Of a stretch of 64,000 nt of DNA, positions 56,326 to 64,000 are shown one piece after another. How positions within the stretch are numbered: position 1 is the stretch's first letter; every line of letters begins with the position of its first letter. The position numbers and the translations under genes were made by a program. Source of the DNA: Pseudothauera nasutitermitis (GTDB lineage: Bacteria; Pseudomonadota; Gammaproteobacteria; Burkholderiales; Rhodocyclaceae); NCBI RefSeq assembly GCF_004801295.1, contig NZ_SSOC01000001.1, positions 434,001-498,000 of the forward strand, in the 5' to 3' direction. The notes beneath the pieces were generated by a model. The model was not told where the DNA came from. It was given only the letters and a program-made list of their open reading frames with translations, and did no database searches.

Positions 56326-56913
56326 TCAGGCAAGCTCGAAGTGCTCTTCCAGCAGCACCCCGAAACGGTCATAGGCCGCGCTTGCGCCGGTGATGACGGC
56401 GTCGTGGACCGCCGGGTCGAGGTGCTCGTTGTCCAGCGCCGCGACGAAGCGGCGCCATGCGTTGGCGCGGCCTTCCGGATAGGCGGCGAGGTTGCGCGCG
56501 CCGAACTCGGCGGTCAGCCCCAGTTGTTCCTGGGCTTCCTTGAACAGGAAGGCAGCACCCAGCGTCGAGCCTTCGGAGACGTACAGCCAGCCCAGTGCCT
56601 CGGGCATGGCCACGCCCTCGCTGGCGATCGACCCCTGCGGCGCGCTGGCGCCCAGGTCGGCGAGGTCGGCCAGCGAAGCATCGTCGCGGCCGCGCTGATC
56701 CAGATCGGGCACGGCCGCCTTTACCGCGGGATCGGCGAACAGGTGTACCACGTCGCGCTGGAACAGGTACTGCGCAGCCACGAAGCGTGCATAGTTCTCG
56801 CGGCTGGCAAAAGGACGGGCCTGCTCCATGAGGCGGTGCATGCGCGCATGCTGCTCAGCGGTTTCGGTCTTGAGGCGCTGGGCGAGGCCCGGCGCGGTGA
56901 TCGTGGTCGTCAT
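56326..56913 (-). CDS. hemO: Heme oxygenase, biliverdin-producing (HemO/PigA type)
   Basis: 195 residues from ATG 56913 with AGAGAGC nine bases upstream; an upstream in-frame start lacks a ribosome site. LAQRLKTETAEQHARMHRLME places the proximal heme ligand at His22 (TAEQH). The distal helix GWLYVSEGSTLGAAFLF matches bacterial heme oxygenases. It splits heme with oxygen to iron, CO and biliverdin. With hutW/chuY on the other side, the cell can recover heme iron with and without oxygen. No biliverdin-using phytochrome is nearby. Confidence 0.9.
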   Translation of the reverse strand: MTTTITAPGLAQRLKTETAEQHARMHRLMEQARPFASRENYARFVAAQYLFQRDVVHLFADPAVKAAVPDLDQRGRDDASLADLADLGASAPQGSIASEGVAMPEALGWLYVSEGSTLGAAFLFKEAQEQLGLTAEFGARNLAAYPEGRANAWRRFVAALDNEHLDPAVHDAVITGASAAYDRFGVLLEEHFELA

Positions 56914-57085
56914 GGTTCTTGCTCTCTGTGGTTTATTGGAGGAAGGGCGGTCGTACGGTGCGTACCGCCTGATCTCGTTGTACCGCAAGCTCCGCCGTGA
57001 AGCACGTTAAGCCTGCTTCATCTTTTGGCGGCCGCAGGGGCAGGCAGAGCGCAGCCCGGTGACGGCTCCCTGGCTCCGGTAAACC

Positions 57086-59293
57086 TCAGAACCCGGTTTC
57101 GCGGACCAGTACCGCGAGCGTGCGGCGCCAGGCGCGCAGCAGCAGGCTGGCGGGCGCGCCGTCGATGACCACGGTGCCGCGCAGCACTTGCAGGCGCGGC
57201 AGGGCGCTGGCGTCCTCGGGGGCGAGCCGCACGCGGTAGATCGCCTGTTCGGGCACCCAGGCGCGCCCGTCCGGGGTGGCTTCACCGGCCAGCGCCGGGG
57301 CTTGTGTGGCGGCAATCGCCCCACCGTTCGGCGAGACCAGTTCGGGGCTGCCGGTCAGCCGCCGGGTGGCGGTTGCGGCGATGTCCTGCACGCGCAGCGG
57401 GAGCGCACCCACGCCGGCATCCTCGGCGAGAAAGCGCGCGCGGTTGCCGGCCGCGAGGCGGGCCAGGTCGGCCTCGGCCACGTAGGCTTCGACAAGCGCC
57501 TGGCCAGGGGCGGCCAGCGTGCCCAGCCATTCGCCGGCCGGCACCCACTCGCCGGGCGCCAGTGGTTCGGCCAACTCGGCGACGATGCCGTCGAAGGGCG
57601 CGGCAATGCGCAACTGCGCCCGCTGGCGGGCGAGTACCGCGTGGCGGGCCTGTGCGGCCTGCAACTCGCGCTGGGCCACCGGCACGCTGGAGGCGGTTTC
57701 CGCCTTCATGGCCTGGAAGGCGCTCTGCCATTGCAGCACGCGGATGCGCTGCGCGAGCACCGCGAGTTCGTGTTCCAGTTCCGGCGCATGCAGCTCGAAC
57801 AGTGGCGTGCCGGCGGGCACCGCCTGGCCCGGCTGCGCTTCGATGCGTTCGATGCGCGCGCCCACCGGCGCCAGCAGGTGCGCCTGCTGCGCCGCGCGCA
57901 GCAGGGCCGGCGCTTCGACGTGCGTGCGCCATGGGATCGCAGCGCACAGCAGGGCGCCCAGCAGCAGGCCCAGGGTGAGCCGGCTGCGCGGGTTCCAGGC
58001 GGTGGCTCCGTCCTTGCGCAGGCGCTCGAACCAGGCGCGCAGCTCGGTGTAGACCGGCCGCGCCACGAAGGCGATGATCTCCACCACGAAGAGCAGGATG
58101 CCCAGCAGCTTGAAGGCCATGTGATAGACCAGCAGCGCGATGCCGAGGAACAGGAAGAAGCGGTAGATCCATACGCAGAAGGCGTAGGCGATCAGCATGC
58201 GCTCGCGCCAGGGGGCAAAGTGCTCGGGCTTCCCGTCGCCGAAGCCGAACAGCCACTCGCGCAGCCGCCAGCGCGCCAGCGCGAAGGCGCGGCCTTGCAG
58301 GTTGGGCACGTTGAGCGCGTCGGCGAGCAGGAAATAGCCGTCGAAGCGCATCAGCGGGTTGAGATTCACCACCAGGGTGAGCAGCACCGTGGTGGTGGCG
58401 AGCATGAAGGCCGCGCTGCGCAGCATGCCGTCGGGCAGAAAGCTCCAGGCCAGCAGCGCCCAGGCGGCGATGGCCGCCTCGGTGAGCATGCCGGCGGCGC
58501 CGATGGCGAGGCGCTGAGCGTGGCGGCGCAGGCGCCAGGCGCCCGAGGTGTCGGTGTACAGCACCGGCCACATCACCATGAAGGCCACGCCCATGGTGGC
58601 CACGCGGCAGCCGTGGTGCTTGGCCACGCAGGCGTGGCCGAGTTCGTGCAGCACCTTGGTGGCGGCCAGGGTGAGGCCGGCCAGCGCCGCGCCTTCCAGC
58701 GTGAAGAAATGCAGAAAGGTGTGCAGGAAGGCGTCCCATTGCCGCGCGGCGAGAAACAGCCCCAGCGTGCCGGCCAGCGCCGTGGCCCAGGCGAAGCGGC
58801 GGTTCAGGAAGACACGCCGCACCCAGGGCAGGGCGCGTTGCAGGAAGGCATCGGGGCGCGCCAGCGGAATGCGGAAGAACAGGTAGTGGTGCAGCGCCCA
58901 CTTTGCCCAGTGGCCGCCCCGGCGGGCCTGGGCGGCGCGCTGGTAGCGCTGCAGCGCCTGCGGGCCGCGCCCCTGGACCAGATCATTGGCTTCGAGGAAG
59001 CGGGCGAATTCGGCGACCTCCTGCGCGGACACCTCCAGCGTGGTGTCGCGGCCGATCTCCCGCGCGATGCGTTCGGCGTCGCCGAGCGCCCAGCGCGCCA
59101 GCATCTCGGCCTCCAGCCAGCCGATCTGGAAGAACAGGTTGCGGCCGGGGTCTTCCAGCGTCCACCCCGGCGCGCCGTCATGCTGGCGCGGCGCCTCGTG
59201 CAGCAGCAGTTCCTCGCGCAGCGCGGGCAGGGCGGGCGCACCGGCATCCGGGCGCGGCACGCCCGCGGGCAGGGGAAGCGTGGCGGCGGACAC
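57086..59293 (-). CDS. M50-type membrane metalloprotease fused to a HlyD-like adaptor domain
   Basis: 735 residues from GTG 59293. The N-terminal 160 residues are soluble. A polytopic core then carries a site-2-protease (M50) zinc motif, HELGH at 216-220, and the second metal-binding segment NLNPLMRFDGY at 310-320 with its Asp. From about 445 a membrane segment leads to a periplasmic HlyD-like part: LLAPVGARIERIEAQPGQAVPAGTPLFELH, a coiled coil and AAPFDGIVAELAEPLAPGEWV. This architecture is seen in some peptide export or maturation operons. Last gene of the export operon, three bases after the GAF-HlyD gene. The substrate is unknown; the partial protein at 63139 is the obvious candidate. Confidence 0.85.
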   Translation of the reverse strand: MSAATLPLPAGVPRPDAGAPALPALREELLLHEAPRQHDGAPGWTLEDPGRNLFFQIGWLEAEMLARWALGDAERIAREIGRDTTLEVSAQEVAEFARFLEANDLVQGRGPQALQRYQRAAQARRGGHWAKWALHHYLFFRIPLARPDAFLQRALPWVRRVFLNRRFAWATALAGTLGLFLAARQWDAFLHTFLHFFTLEGAALAGLTLAATKVLHELGHACVAKHHGCRVATMGVAFMVMWPVLYTDTSGAWRLRRHAQRLAIGAAGMLTEAAIAAWALLAWSFLPDGMLRSAAFMLATTTVLLTLVVNLNPLMRFDGYFLLADALNVPNLQGRAFALARWRLREWLFGFGDGKPEHFAPWRERMLIAYAFCVWIYRFFLFLGIALLVYHMAFKLLGILLFVVEIIAFVARPVYTELRAWFERLRKDGATAWNPRSRLTLGLLLGALLCAAIPWRTHVEAPALLRAAQQAHLLAPVGARIERIEAQPGQAVPAGTPLFELHAPELEHELAVLAQRIRVLQWQSAFQAMKAETASSVPVAQRELQAAQARHAVLARQRAQLRIAAPFDGIVAELAEPLAPGEWVPAGEWLGTLAAPGQALVEAYVAEADLARLAAGNRARFLAEDAGVGALPLRVQDIAATATRRLTGSPELVSPNGGAIAATQAPALAGEATPDGRAWVPEQAIYRVRLAPEDASALPRLQVLRGTVVIDGAPASLLLRAWRRTLAVLVRETGF

Positions 59294-59296
59294 CGG

Positions 59297-60664
59297 TCAC
59301 ACTCCCAGCCACACGCGCAGGCGCGCGAGCGGCCGGCGCAGCAGGTAGGCGGCGAGCAGGGTGCGCTCGCCGTAGAGCTTGGCCGTGCCCTTGAGGCCGA
59401 CGCGTGCGGCCTCGCCCGTATCGAAGCGGGCGCGCACGCGGTAGGCCAGGGTGCCATCCGGCGTCGGGCTGGCGCGGTAGCCCACGCGCAGCAGGGTGGC
59501 GGCCAATGGCGTGGCCGGCGCGGTATTCAGAAACAGGCGCAGCGGTGCTTCGTGCGGCAGGGCGATGGCATCGGCCACCGGCAGCAGCACTTCCAGTTCG
59601 ATCTCGTCCGGGTCGGCGATCTGCATGATGCGCTCGCCCAGCGCCACCGGCTTGCCGATCCAGTCGGCCACGTCGTCGAAGATCACGATGCCGGCGCGTT
59701 CAGCGCGCAGCTGGGTGCGCGCCAGCGCTCTTTGCAGATGGTCGGCCTCACTCGCGGCCTGGTCGCGGCGGCCTTGCAGCAGCCTCACGGCGGCCTTGCT
59801 GCGTTCGTCGAAGAGTGCCTGCTGCTGGCCCTGGCGCAGTTCGGCCTCGGCCACGGCCAGCCCCTGGCGGGCGGCTTCCAAGCGGCCTTCGAGTTCGCGC
59901 GCATCCAGCGCCACCAGCAGTTCGCCGGCCTCCACACGCTGGTTGGGCTGCACCGGGATACGGTCCACCACACCCTGCAAGGGCGCGCGCACCGCAACCG
60001 GATTGCGCGCCACCACCTCCGCGGGGGCAAGCACCGACTGGCGCACCGGCAGACACAAGGCCGCGAGCAGCACGGCGGCCGCGATCAACCAGGTGCGGCG
60101 CGTGCGCGCGTACCGGCGCAGACGCTCGGCAAAGGTACCCTCGGGGCGTTCCGCGCCATGCTTGCGCAGGGCGCCCCAGGCGTGCGCGCAGGTTTCCGCG
60201 AACAGTGCCAGCAGGTTCGTTTCAGCGGGCTGCCAGGGCGCCTCGCGCAGCAGCAGCAGGCCGGCGCCGCGCCCGCACCCATCCCCGCCGGTTGGCAGCG
60301 GCAGCCACCAGGCCTGCGGCGGCAGGTGCTCGGCCCACATCGCCGCGTCGTCGCCTTCCTCAGGCGGGGGCAGCGCGCCTGGCGCGCCGGCCTGCGCGGC
60401 ATGCGCCGCGAGCAGGCGCGCCAGCCACACGTTGAAGGGCGCGTGAGGGTCCGGCACGGCCAGTCCGGAGAGCGCCGCGATGCGTCCGCCGCCTGGCTGT
60501 GCCTGCCACAGCACGGCCTGCCGGTAGGGCGCCAGCGCATGCGTGTCGTTGACCATCAGGAAGGCCAGTTCCTCCTCGCTGGCGCACGCGCGCACGCGCC
60601 GCTCCAGCTGCAGCAGCACGGCGAGGCGGTCCTCGCGCGAGGGCCGCGGCGCGGCGGCGTTCAT
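59297..60664 (-). CDS. GAF-domain/HlyD-family adaptor fusion
   Basis: 455 residues. The first 170 or so form a GAF-like cytoplasmic domain (LAVLLQLERRVRACASEEELAFLMVNDTHALAPYRQAVLWQ; NLLALFAETCAHAWGAL). A single membrane helix (about 190-208) follows, then a HlyD adaptor with VRAPLQGVVDRIPVQPNQRVEAGELLVALD, a coiled coil and RAERAGIVIFDDVADWIGKPV. A ligand-sensing GAF domain on the cytoplasmic side of an export adaptor is unusual. It overlaps the preceding adaptor gene by four bases. Confidence 0.82.
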   Translation of the reverse strand: MNAAAPRPSREDRLAVLLQLERRVRACASEEELAFLMVNDTHALAPYRQAVLWQAQPGGGRIAALSGLAVPDPHAPFNVWLARLLAAHAAQAGAPGALPPPEEGDDAAMWAEHLPPQAWWLPLPTGGDGCGRGAGLLLLREAPWQPAETNLLALFAETCAHAWGALRKHGAERPEGTFAERLRRYARTRRTWLIAAAVLLAALCLPVRQSVLAPAEVVARNPVAVRAPLQGVVDRIPVQPNQRVEAGELLVALDARELEGRLEAARQGLAVAEAELRQGQQQALFDERSKAAVRLLQGRRDQAASEADHLQRALARTQLRAERAGIVIFDDVADWIGKPVALGERIMQIADPDEIELEVLLPVADAIALPHEAPLRLFLNTAPATPLAATLLRVGYRASPTPDGTLAYRVRARFDTGEAARVGLKGTAKLYGERTLLAAYLLRRPLARLRVWLGV

Positions 60665-61461
60665 GGCGCGGCGACGGGCCCGGCCGGTGCGGCGGTGGGC
60701 GGCTCGATGCGCACGACGCCGCTCATGCCCGGCAGCAGCGTGCCGCCGTCCTGCCCGGCGCGGCCGTTGTCGAGCCGCCCGATGACTTTCACCGACTGGC
60801 TCACCGGGTCCACGGTGCCGGCGATGCGCGCCACGGCGGCGGTGTAGGCCTGGCCGGTTTCCTCGACGCTGACCTGCATCGGATAACCGGGCCGGAGCCA
60901 GGCCAGCCAGCGCGAGGGCACGATGGCTTCGACCTCGAAGGCGCTGTCGTCATAGATGCTCATCAGCTCCTTGCCCTCGGCGACGTGCTCCGCGGCCCGC
61001 ACGAAGGTTTCGCCGACACGGCCGGCGAAGGGCGCGGTAATCGCGCAGCGGTTCACCATGGCGCGTTCGACGCCGCTCTCGGCCCGGGCCACGGCAAGGC
61101 CCGCGCGGGCCTGTTCGAAATCGGCCTTGCTGATGGAGGCGAGCTGGTCGAGCTGCGTGGCCACCTCCAGCTTCTTGCGCGCGGCGATCTCGGCCTGGGT
61201 GGCGCGTTCCAGCCGGGCGCGGTGCAGCGCGCAGTCGTAGGCGACCAGGGTTTCGCCCTGGCGGAAGCGCTGGCCCTCGCGTACCGGCAGGCTGCTGATC
61301 TTGCCGGCCAGTTCGCTGGCGAGCACGGCGTGGCGTACCGCAACGAGCTGGGCGCGCACGCCGTCCGGCTGTGCGGAGGCAGCCCCCGCCCCCGCGAGGG
61401 CGAGGCCGAGGGCGAACACGCGCGCCAACTGCGCCGGGCGTTTCTTACCGCCCATGCGCAT
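60661..61461 (-). CDS. Short periplasmic adaptor (HlyD/RND type)
   Basis: 266 residues with a signal peptide (ending GAASAQ). It has VLASELAGKISSLPVREGQRFRQGETLVAYD, a short hairpin and VNRCAITAPFAGRVGETFVRAAEHV, then a barrel ending in a Pro/Ala tail. It lacks a membrane anchor and is shorter than AcrA. It overlaps both neighbours by a few bases. Probably bridges the inner-membrane parts and the TolC-type channel. Confidence 0.85.
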   Translation of the reverse strand: MRMGGKKRPAQLARVFALGLALAGAGAASAQPDGVRAQLVAVRHAVLASELAGKISSLPVREGQRFRQGETLVAYDCALHRARLERATQAEIAARKKLEVATQLDQLASISKADFEQARAGLAVARAESGVERAMVNRCAITAPFAGRVGETFVRAAEHVAEGKELMSIYDDSAFEVEAIVPSRWLAWLRPGYPMQVSVEETGQAYTAAVARIAGTVDPVSQSVKVIGRLDNGRAGQDGGTLLPGMSGVVRIEPPTAAPAGPVAAP

Positions 61462-63139
61462 CGGCTCCGGCGACCGAGCCCAGCGCGGACCAGCGGTTGC
61501 CGCTGACCGTGCGCAGCGCCGGCTGCGGCGCGGGTTCGGCCGGCGCCACGGCCACGGCCTGCGGCGCCGCCACGGCGACGTCGGCCTGATGCAGGCGCGG
61601 AATTTCGACGTGGCCGCGCTCGATGAGGCGGTTGGTGTCGGCGATCACGCGGGCCAGCCCGTCCACGCTCAGGTCGGCGACCTGATCCGGCAGCGGGTCG
61701 ATGCCGGCGGCCTGGTAGACCGTGTTCTGCGCATTGAGCAGTTCGGCGTAGGCCAGATCACGGGCGCGGGTGGCGAGCAGCGTCTCGACGCGCGCGCGCA
61801 CCAGTTCGAGCTGGGTCTCGGCCTGGCTGCGCGCAGCGTTCTCGGTCTGATCGCGGATCGCATCCTGCAGGCGGCTCAGTTCGTTGGCGCGCTTGAACAC
61901 GGCCTCGGCGCGCTCGCGCTCCAGCCAGGCGACGTTGACCTGCGTCAGCACGGTCATGCGCAGGGCCTGGCGGCGCAGTTCGGCAACCTGTTCGCGGGTC
62001 TTGCCGGCTTTCTCGATGGTGGGCCAGGAAAGCACGTTCATCAGGTTCCAGCTCACCTGCATGCCGGCATCGGCCCAGTTGCTGTTCACCAGGTACTTGT
62101 TGCTGTCGTAGTTCACCCCGCCGAACAGCGAGGCGTTGGGCAGCAGGCGCAGCAGCGACATGCGTGTTTCCAGCACCGCGTTGCGGGCCTGGTAGCCCTC
62201 TTCGCGCAGTTCGGCGCGGCGTACCATTGCCAGTGCTTCGAGATCGTCGCGCTCGTAGGGCAACTGCGGTGCGACCAGTGCATCGTCCGCCACGCTGGCG
62301 AGCTGGAATTGCGCGCCCGGCGCGAGGTTCATCAGGCTCGCCAGGCGCGAGCGGGCCAGCGCGAGGTCGGCTTCCAGGGTTTCGAGCTGGCGCACCATGC
62401 CGAGCAGATCGCGCTGGTAGCGCAGCGCGGAGAGCGGCGCTACCAGCCGCCGTTCGCCGCTCTGGCGCGCGTAGTCCAGGCTTTGCCGGGTTTCCGCCAG
62501 GGTCTGCGCCACGCGCTCTTTGAGGCGTTCGGCGGTCACCGCATCCCAGTACGCGCTGCGCGTCTGGCGGATGATGTCGGCGACCACGCGGCGGCGGCGC
62601 TCCTCGGCGGCCAGCGCCTTGTTGCCCTGCGCCTTGGCGCCGAAATAGCTCAGGCCGAAGTCCAGCACGTTCCACGACAGCTGCAGGTCCGCGCTGTGCA
62701 TCGTGCGCTCCTGGCTGGTCGAGGGCTCCAGCGACTGTGCGCCGGTGCGGACCGATTCGCTGGAAGAGGCGTAGTCGTTGCTGCGCGTGCGCAGCCCGGC
62801 GCGCGCGGCGAGCTTGGGCAGCATGCCCTGGCTGTGCACGTCGATGAGGTTGTCCTCCAGCGCGCGTTCCATCAGCGCCAGGCGCTGCTGCAGGTTGTAC
62901 TTGATGGCGCGGGCGATGGCCTCGTCCAGCGTCACCGGCGCGCTGATCGGCTCCTGCGCGGCGAACATGGCCTGGCGGTCGGTCCTGTCCTGCTGCAGCA
63001 GATCCTGGGTGGTGAAGGCGGCCGGCGGCGTGACCGCGCAGCCGGCCAGCACGGCGGCGGCGATCAGGCTCAGGGCGAGGGGGCGCGCTGCGCGCGCGGC
63101 GGGGCGAAGCGGAAGGTGGGCGTGAGTCATGGGTGTCAT
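61445..63139 (-). CDS. TolC-family outer-membrane channel lipoprotein
   Basis: 564 residues from ATG 63139, whose ATGA overlaps the stop of the upstream gene; a second ATG three codons later is possible. Lipobox VLAGC at Cys34 (AAAVLAGCAV). Two TolC repeats with IAYNL-like helices: IARAIKYNLQQRLALMERAL, SWNVLDFGLSYFGAKAQ, SWNLMNVLSWPTIEKAGK. A long, low-complexity tail (about 500-564) is added. It is the outer-membrane exit of the operon's export system. Confidence 0.9.
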   Translation of the reverse strand: MTPMTHAHLPLRPAARAARPLALSLIAAAVLAGCAVTPPAAFTTQDLLQQDRTDRQAMFAAQEPISAPVTLDEAIARAIKYNLQQRLALMERALEDNLIDVHSQGMLPKLAARAGLRTRSNDYASSSESVRTGAQSLEPSTSQERTMHSADLQLSWNVLDFGLSYFGAKAQGNKALAAEERRRRVVADIIRQTRSAYWDAVTAERLKERVAQTLAETRQSLDYARQSGERRLVAPLSALRYQRDLLGMVRQLETLEADLALARSRLASLMNLAPGAQFQLASVADDALVAPQLPYERDDLEALAMVRRAELREEGYQARNAVLETRMSLLRLLPNASLFGGVNYDSNKYLVNSNWADAGMQVSWNLMNVLSWPTIEKAGKTREQVAELRRQALRMTVLTQVNVAWLERERAEAVFKRANELSRLQDAIRDQTENAARSQAETQLELVRARVETLLATRARDLAYAELLNAQNTVYQAAGIDPLPDQVADLSVDGLARVIADTNRLIERGHVEIPRLHQADVAVAAPQAVAVAPAEPAPQPALRTVSGNRWSALGSVAGADAHGR

Positions 63140-64000
63140 CAGCTTTCTGTGGAAACGAGGGGAGCGGGCGCGGAGGTCTGCGCGGCGCCGGAGGGGAGGC
63201 TGGTTGGCGTGGCGGCGGCGTCGCTGCCCAGCGTGGCAAGGAAATCGCGGGCCTGGGCGAACAGATCGCGTGCCGCGCTTTCACGCAATTGCAGGCTGAG
63301 GGCTTCCTTGCCCGCGGCCTGCGACGCCGCGTCGGGCACATCGCCGTCGCGCGGGGTATCGGGTTGCTCCAGACCATTCAGGGTGATCGGGATATCCAGT
63401 ACGCGGCCATCGCTGGTCTGTACGCGCAGCACCAGTTCGAGCACGCGGCTGCTGCCCTGCAGGCCGCTGCGGATGACCAGGCCGCGCTCGACGTCCAGGC
63501 GCAGGTTGGCCGGCAACGGGCGGCCGTCGGCCATGCGCAGGGTCAGCGCGGCAATGGGTTCGCGGCTGGCGAACAGGCCGGCGGGCAAGGCGAAGACCTG
63601 GCGATTGCCCGCCACGTCCGCGCGCCAGGCGCCGCGCAGCGCTTCGACGCTGGCGGCGAGCAGCGGGCCGTCCGGCGCGGCGAGCGTCACCAGTGGCGTG
63701 ACGCGGCCGTCGGCGAGTTGCAGCGCGCCGGCGGGCGCCGATGCGGACTCCGCCTCGCGGCGGGCATGGAGTGTATCCAGCAGCGCCAGCGTGGCGCGCG
63801 CCGTGGGCGGCGCGGAAGCCGCCTCGTGGCCCGGAGTCGGCGTATCGAACAGCGCCGGCGCGCCCAGGCCGGCAAGGCTGGCGGGCGCCGCGGGCTGTGT
63901 GGCGGCGAACAGTTCCGGTGCGCGTTCATTGCCATCGGCCTCGGCGGCCTCGAAGCGGGTCGCACTGAAGTAGTCGGCCGGCAGGGTCGAGGGCGCGACT
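63139..64000 (-). CDS. Large secreted or surface protein, C-terminal part only
   Basis: 287 codons of a gene that continues beyond the right edge. The visible part is rich in Ala, Gly and Pro with segments such as LPADYFSATRFEAAEADGNE, LAGLGAPALFDTPTPGHEAA and a beta-rich core (GPLLAASVEALRGAWRADVAG, VFALPAGLFASREPIAALTLRMADG, LVIRSGLQGSSRVLELVLRVQTSDG, LDIPITLNGL), resembling the C-terminus of large Ig-like or cadherin-like surface proteins. It heads the TolC/adaptor/M50 operon and overlaps the channel gene, so it is the likely export substrate. Family not identified with certainty. Confidence 0.6.
   Translation of the reverse strand, partial: VAPSTLPADYFSATRFEAAEADGNERAPELFAATQPAAPASLAGLGAPALFDTPTPGHEAASAPPTARATLALLDTLHARREAESASAPAGALQLADGRVTPLVTLAAPDGPLLAASVEALRGAWRADVAGNRQVFALPAGLFASREPIAALTLRMADGRPLPANLRLDVERGLVIRSGLQGSSRVLELVLRVQTSDGRVLDIPITLNGLEQPDTPRDGDVPDAASQAAGKEALSLQLRESAARDLFAQARDFLATLGSDAAATPTSLPSGAAQTSAPAPLVSTES

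Noticed and set aside
57188..60847. 1219-codon open frame opposite the M50-HlyD and GAF-HlyD genes
   Set aside because: Low-complexity translation with no known fold; the minus strand encodes convincing domains and overlapping operon genes.

Overview
High-GC chromosomal DNA, most like a betaproteobacterium of the Rhodocyclales (Thauera/Azoarcus type). This is inferred from codon use, a CIRCE-controlled groESL, a CysB/cysTWA sulfate locus, Zur and Fur boxes of beta/gamma type, and interspersed repeats typical of that group; no rRNA or other taxonomic marker is present. Both ends cut through genes: a CobN-like gene on the left and a large envelope or secreted protein on the right.

Layout. 1-5.3 kb: zinc-starvation locus (zur, a Zur box, a TonB-dependent receptor, a secreted CobN-like chelatase). 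5.4-10.6 kb: sulfate uptake (cysT-cysW-cysA-cysB facing sbp). 10.7-14.3 kb: CPA2 antiporter, isoprenylcysteine-methyltransferase-like membrane protein, LPS-kinase-like protein. 14.5-16.9 kb: Ssu/Tau-type ABC permease and ATPase with a membrane-anchored thioredoxin. 17.1-22.5 kb: an acquired island with an EmrAB-type pump, its outer-membrane channel and a TetR repressor with three operators, next to remains of an ICE relaxase and an integrase. 22.7-24.3 kb: sulfide dehydrogenase flavoprotein and a c-type cytochrome. 24.6-29.3 kb: sulfonate operon (DUF2325, molbindin, ssuA, ssuD, ssuC, ssuB). 29.4-39.3 kb: EAL protein, NTF2-like protein, then an ATC-hydrolase/M20/FAD-oxidase/Dpp-type ABC operon. 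39.5-40.2 kb: small DUF1640 gene among TTTTGGTGACA inverted repeats. 40.2-48.3 kb: RND pump with a BaeSR-like two-component system. 48.4-50.6 kb: groES-groEL. 50.7-56.9 kb: Fur-type iron/heme region (hutW, hutX, ChuY-like reductase, two-component system, YbaN-like protein, heme oxygenase). 57.1-64 kb: export operon of an M50-HlyD fusion, a GAF-HlyD fusion, a short adaptor, a TolC-family channel and a partial large protein, with no ABC ATPase visible.

Themes. Sulfur acquisition (sulfate, sulfonates, sulfide, possibly thiazoline or cysteine derivatives) fills much of 5-39 kb. Metal homeostasis (Zur, Fur, heme) and envelope export make up the rest. Both an oxygen-independent heme-opening system (HutW/ChuY) and an oxygen-dependent heme oxygenase are present, which suits a facultative anaerobe such as a denitrifier. 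The best candidates for undescribed biology are the ABC-less M50/GAF/HlyD/TolC operon at the right end, two repeat families that sit exactly between a stop codon and the next start codon, and the DUF1640 hairpin cassette. No tRNA, rRNA, CRISPR array or complete insertion sequence was recognised.
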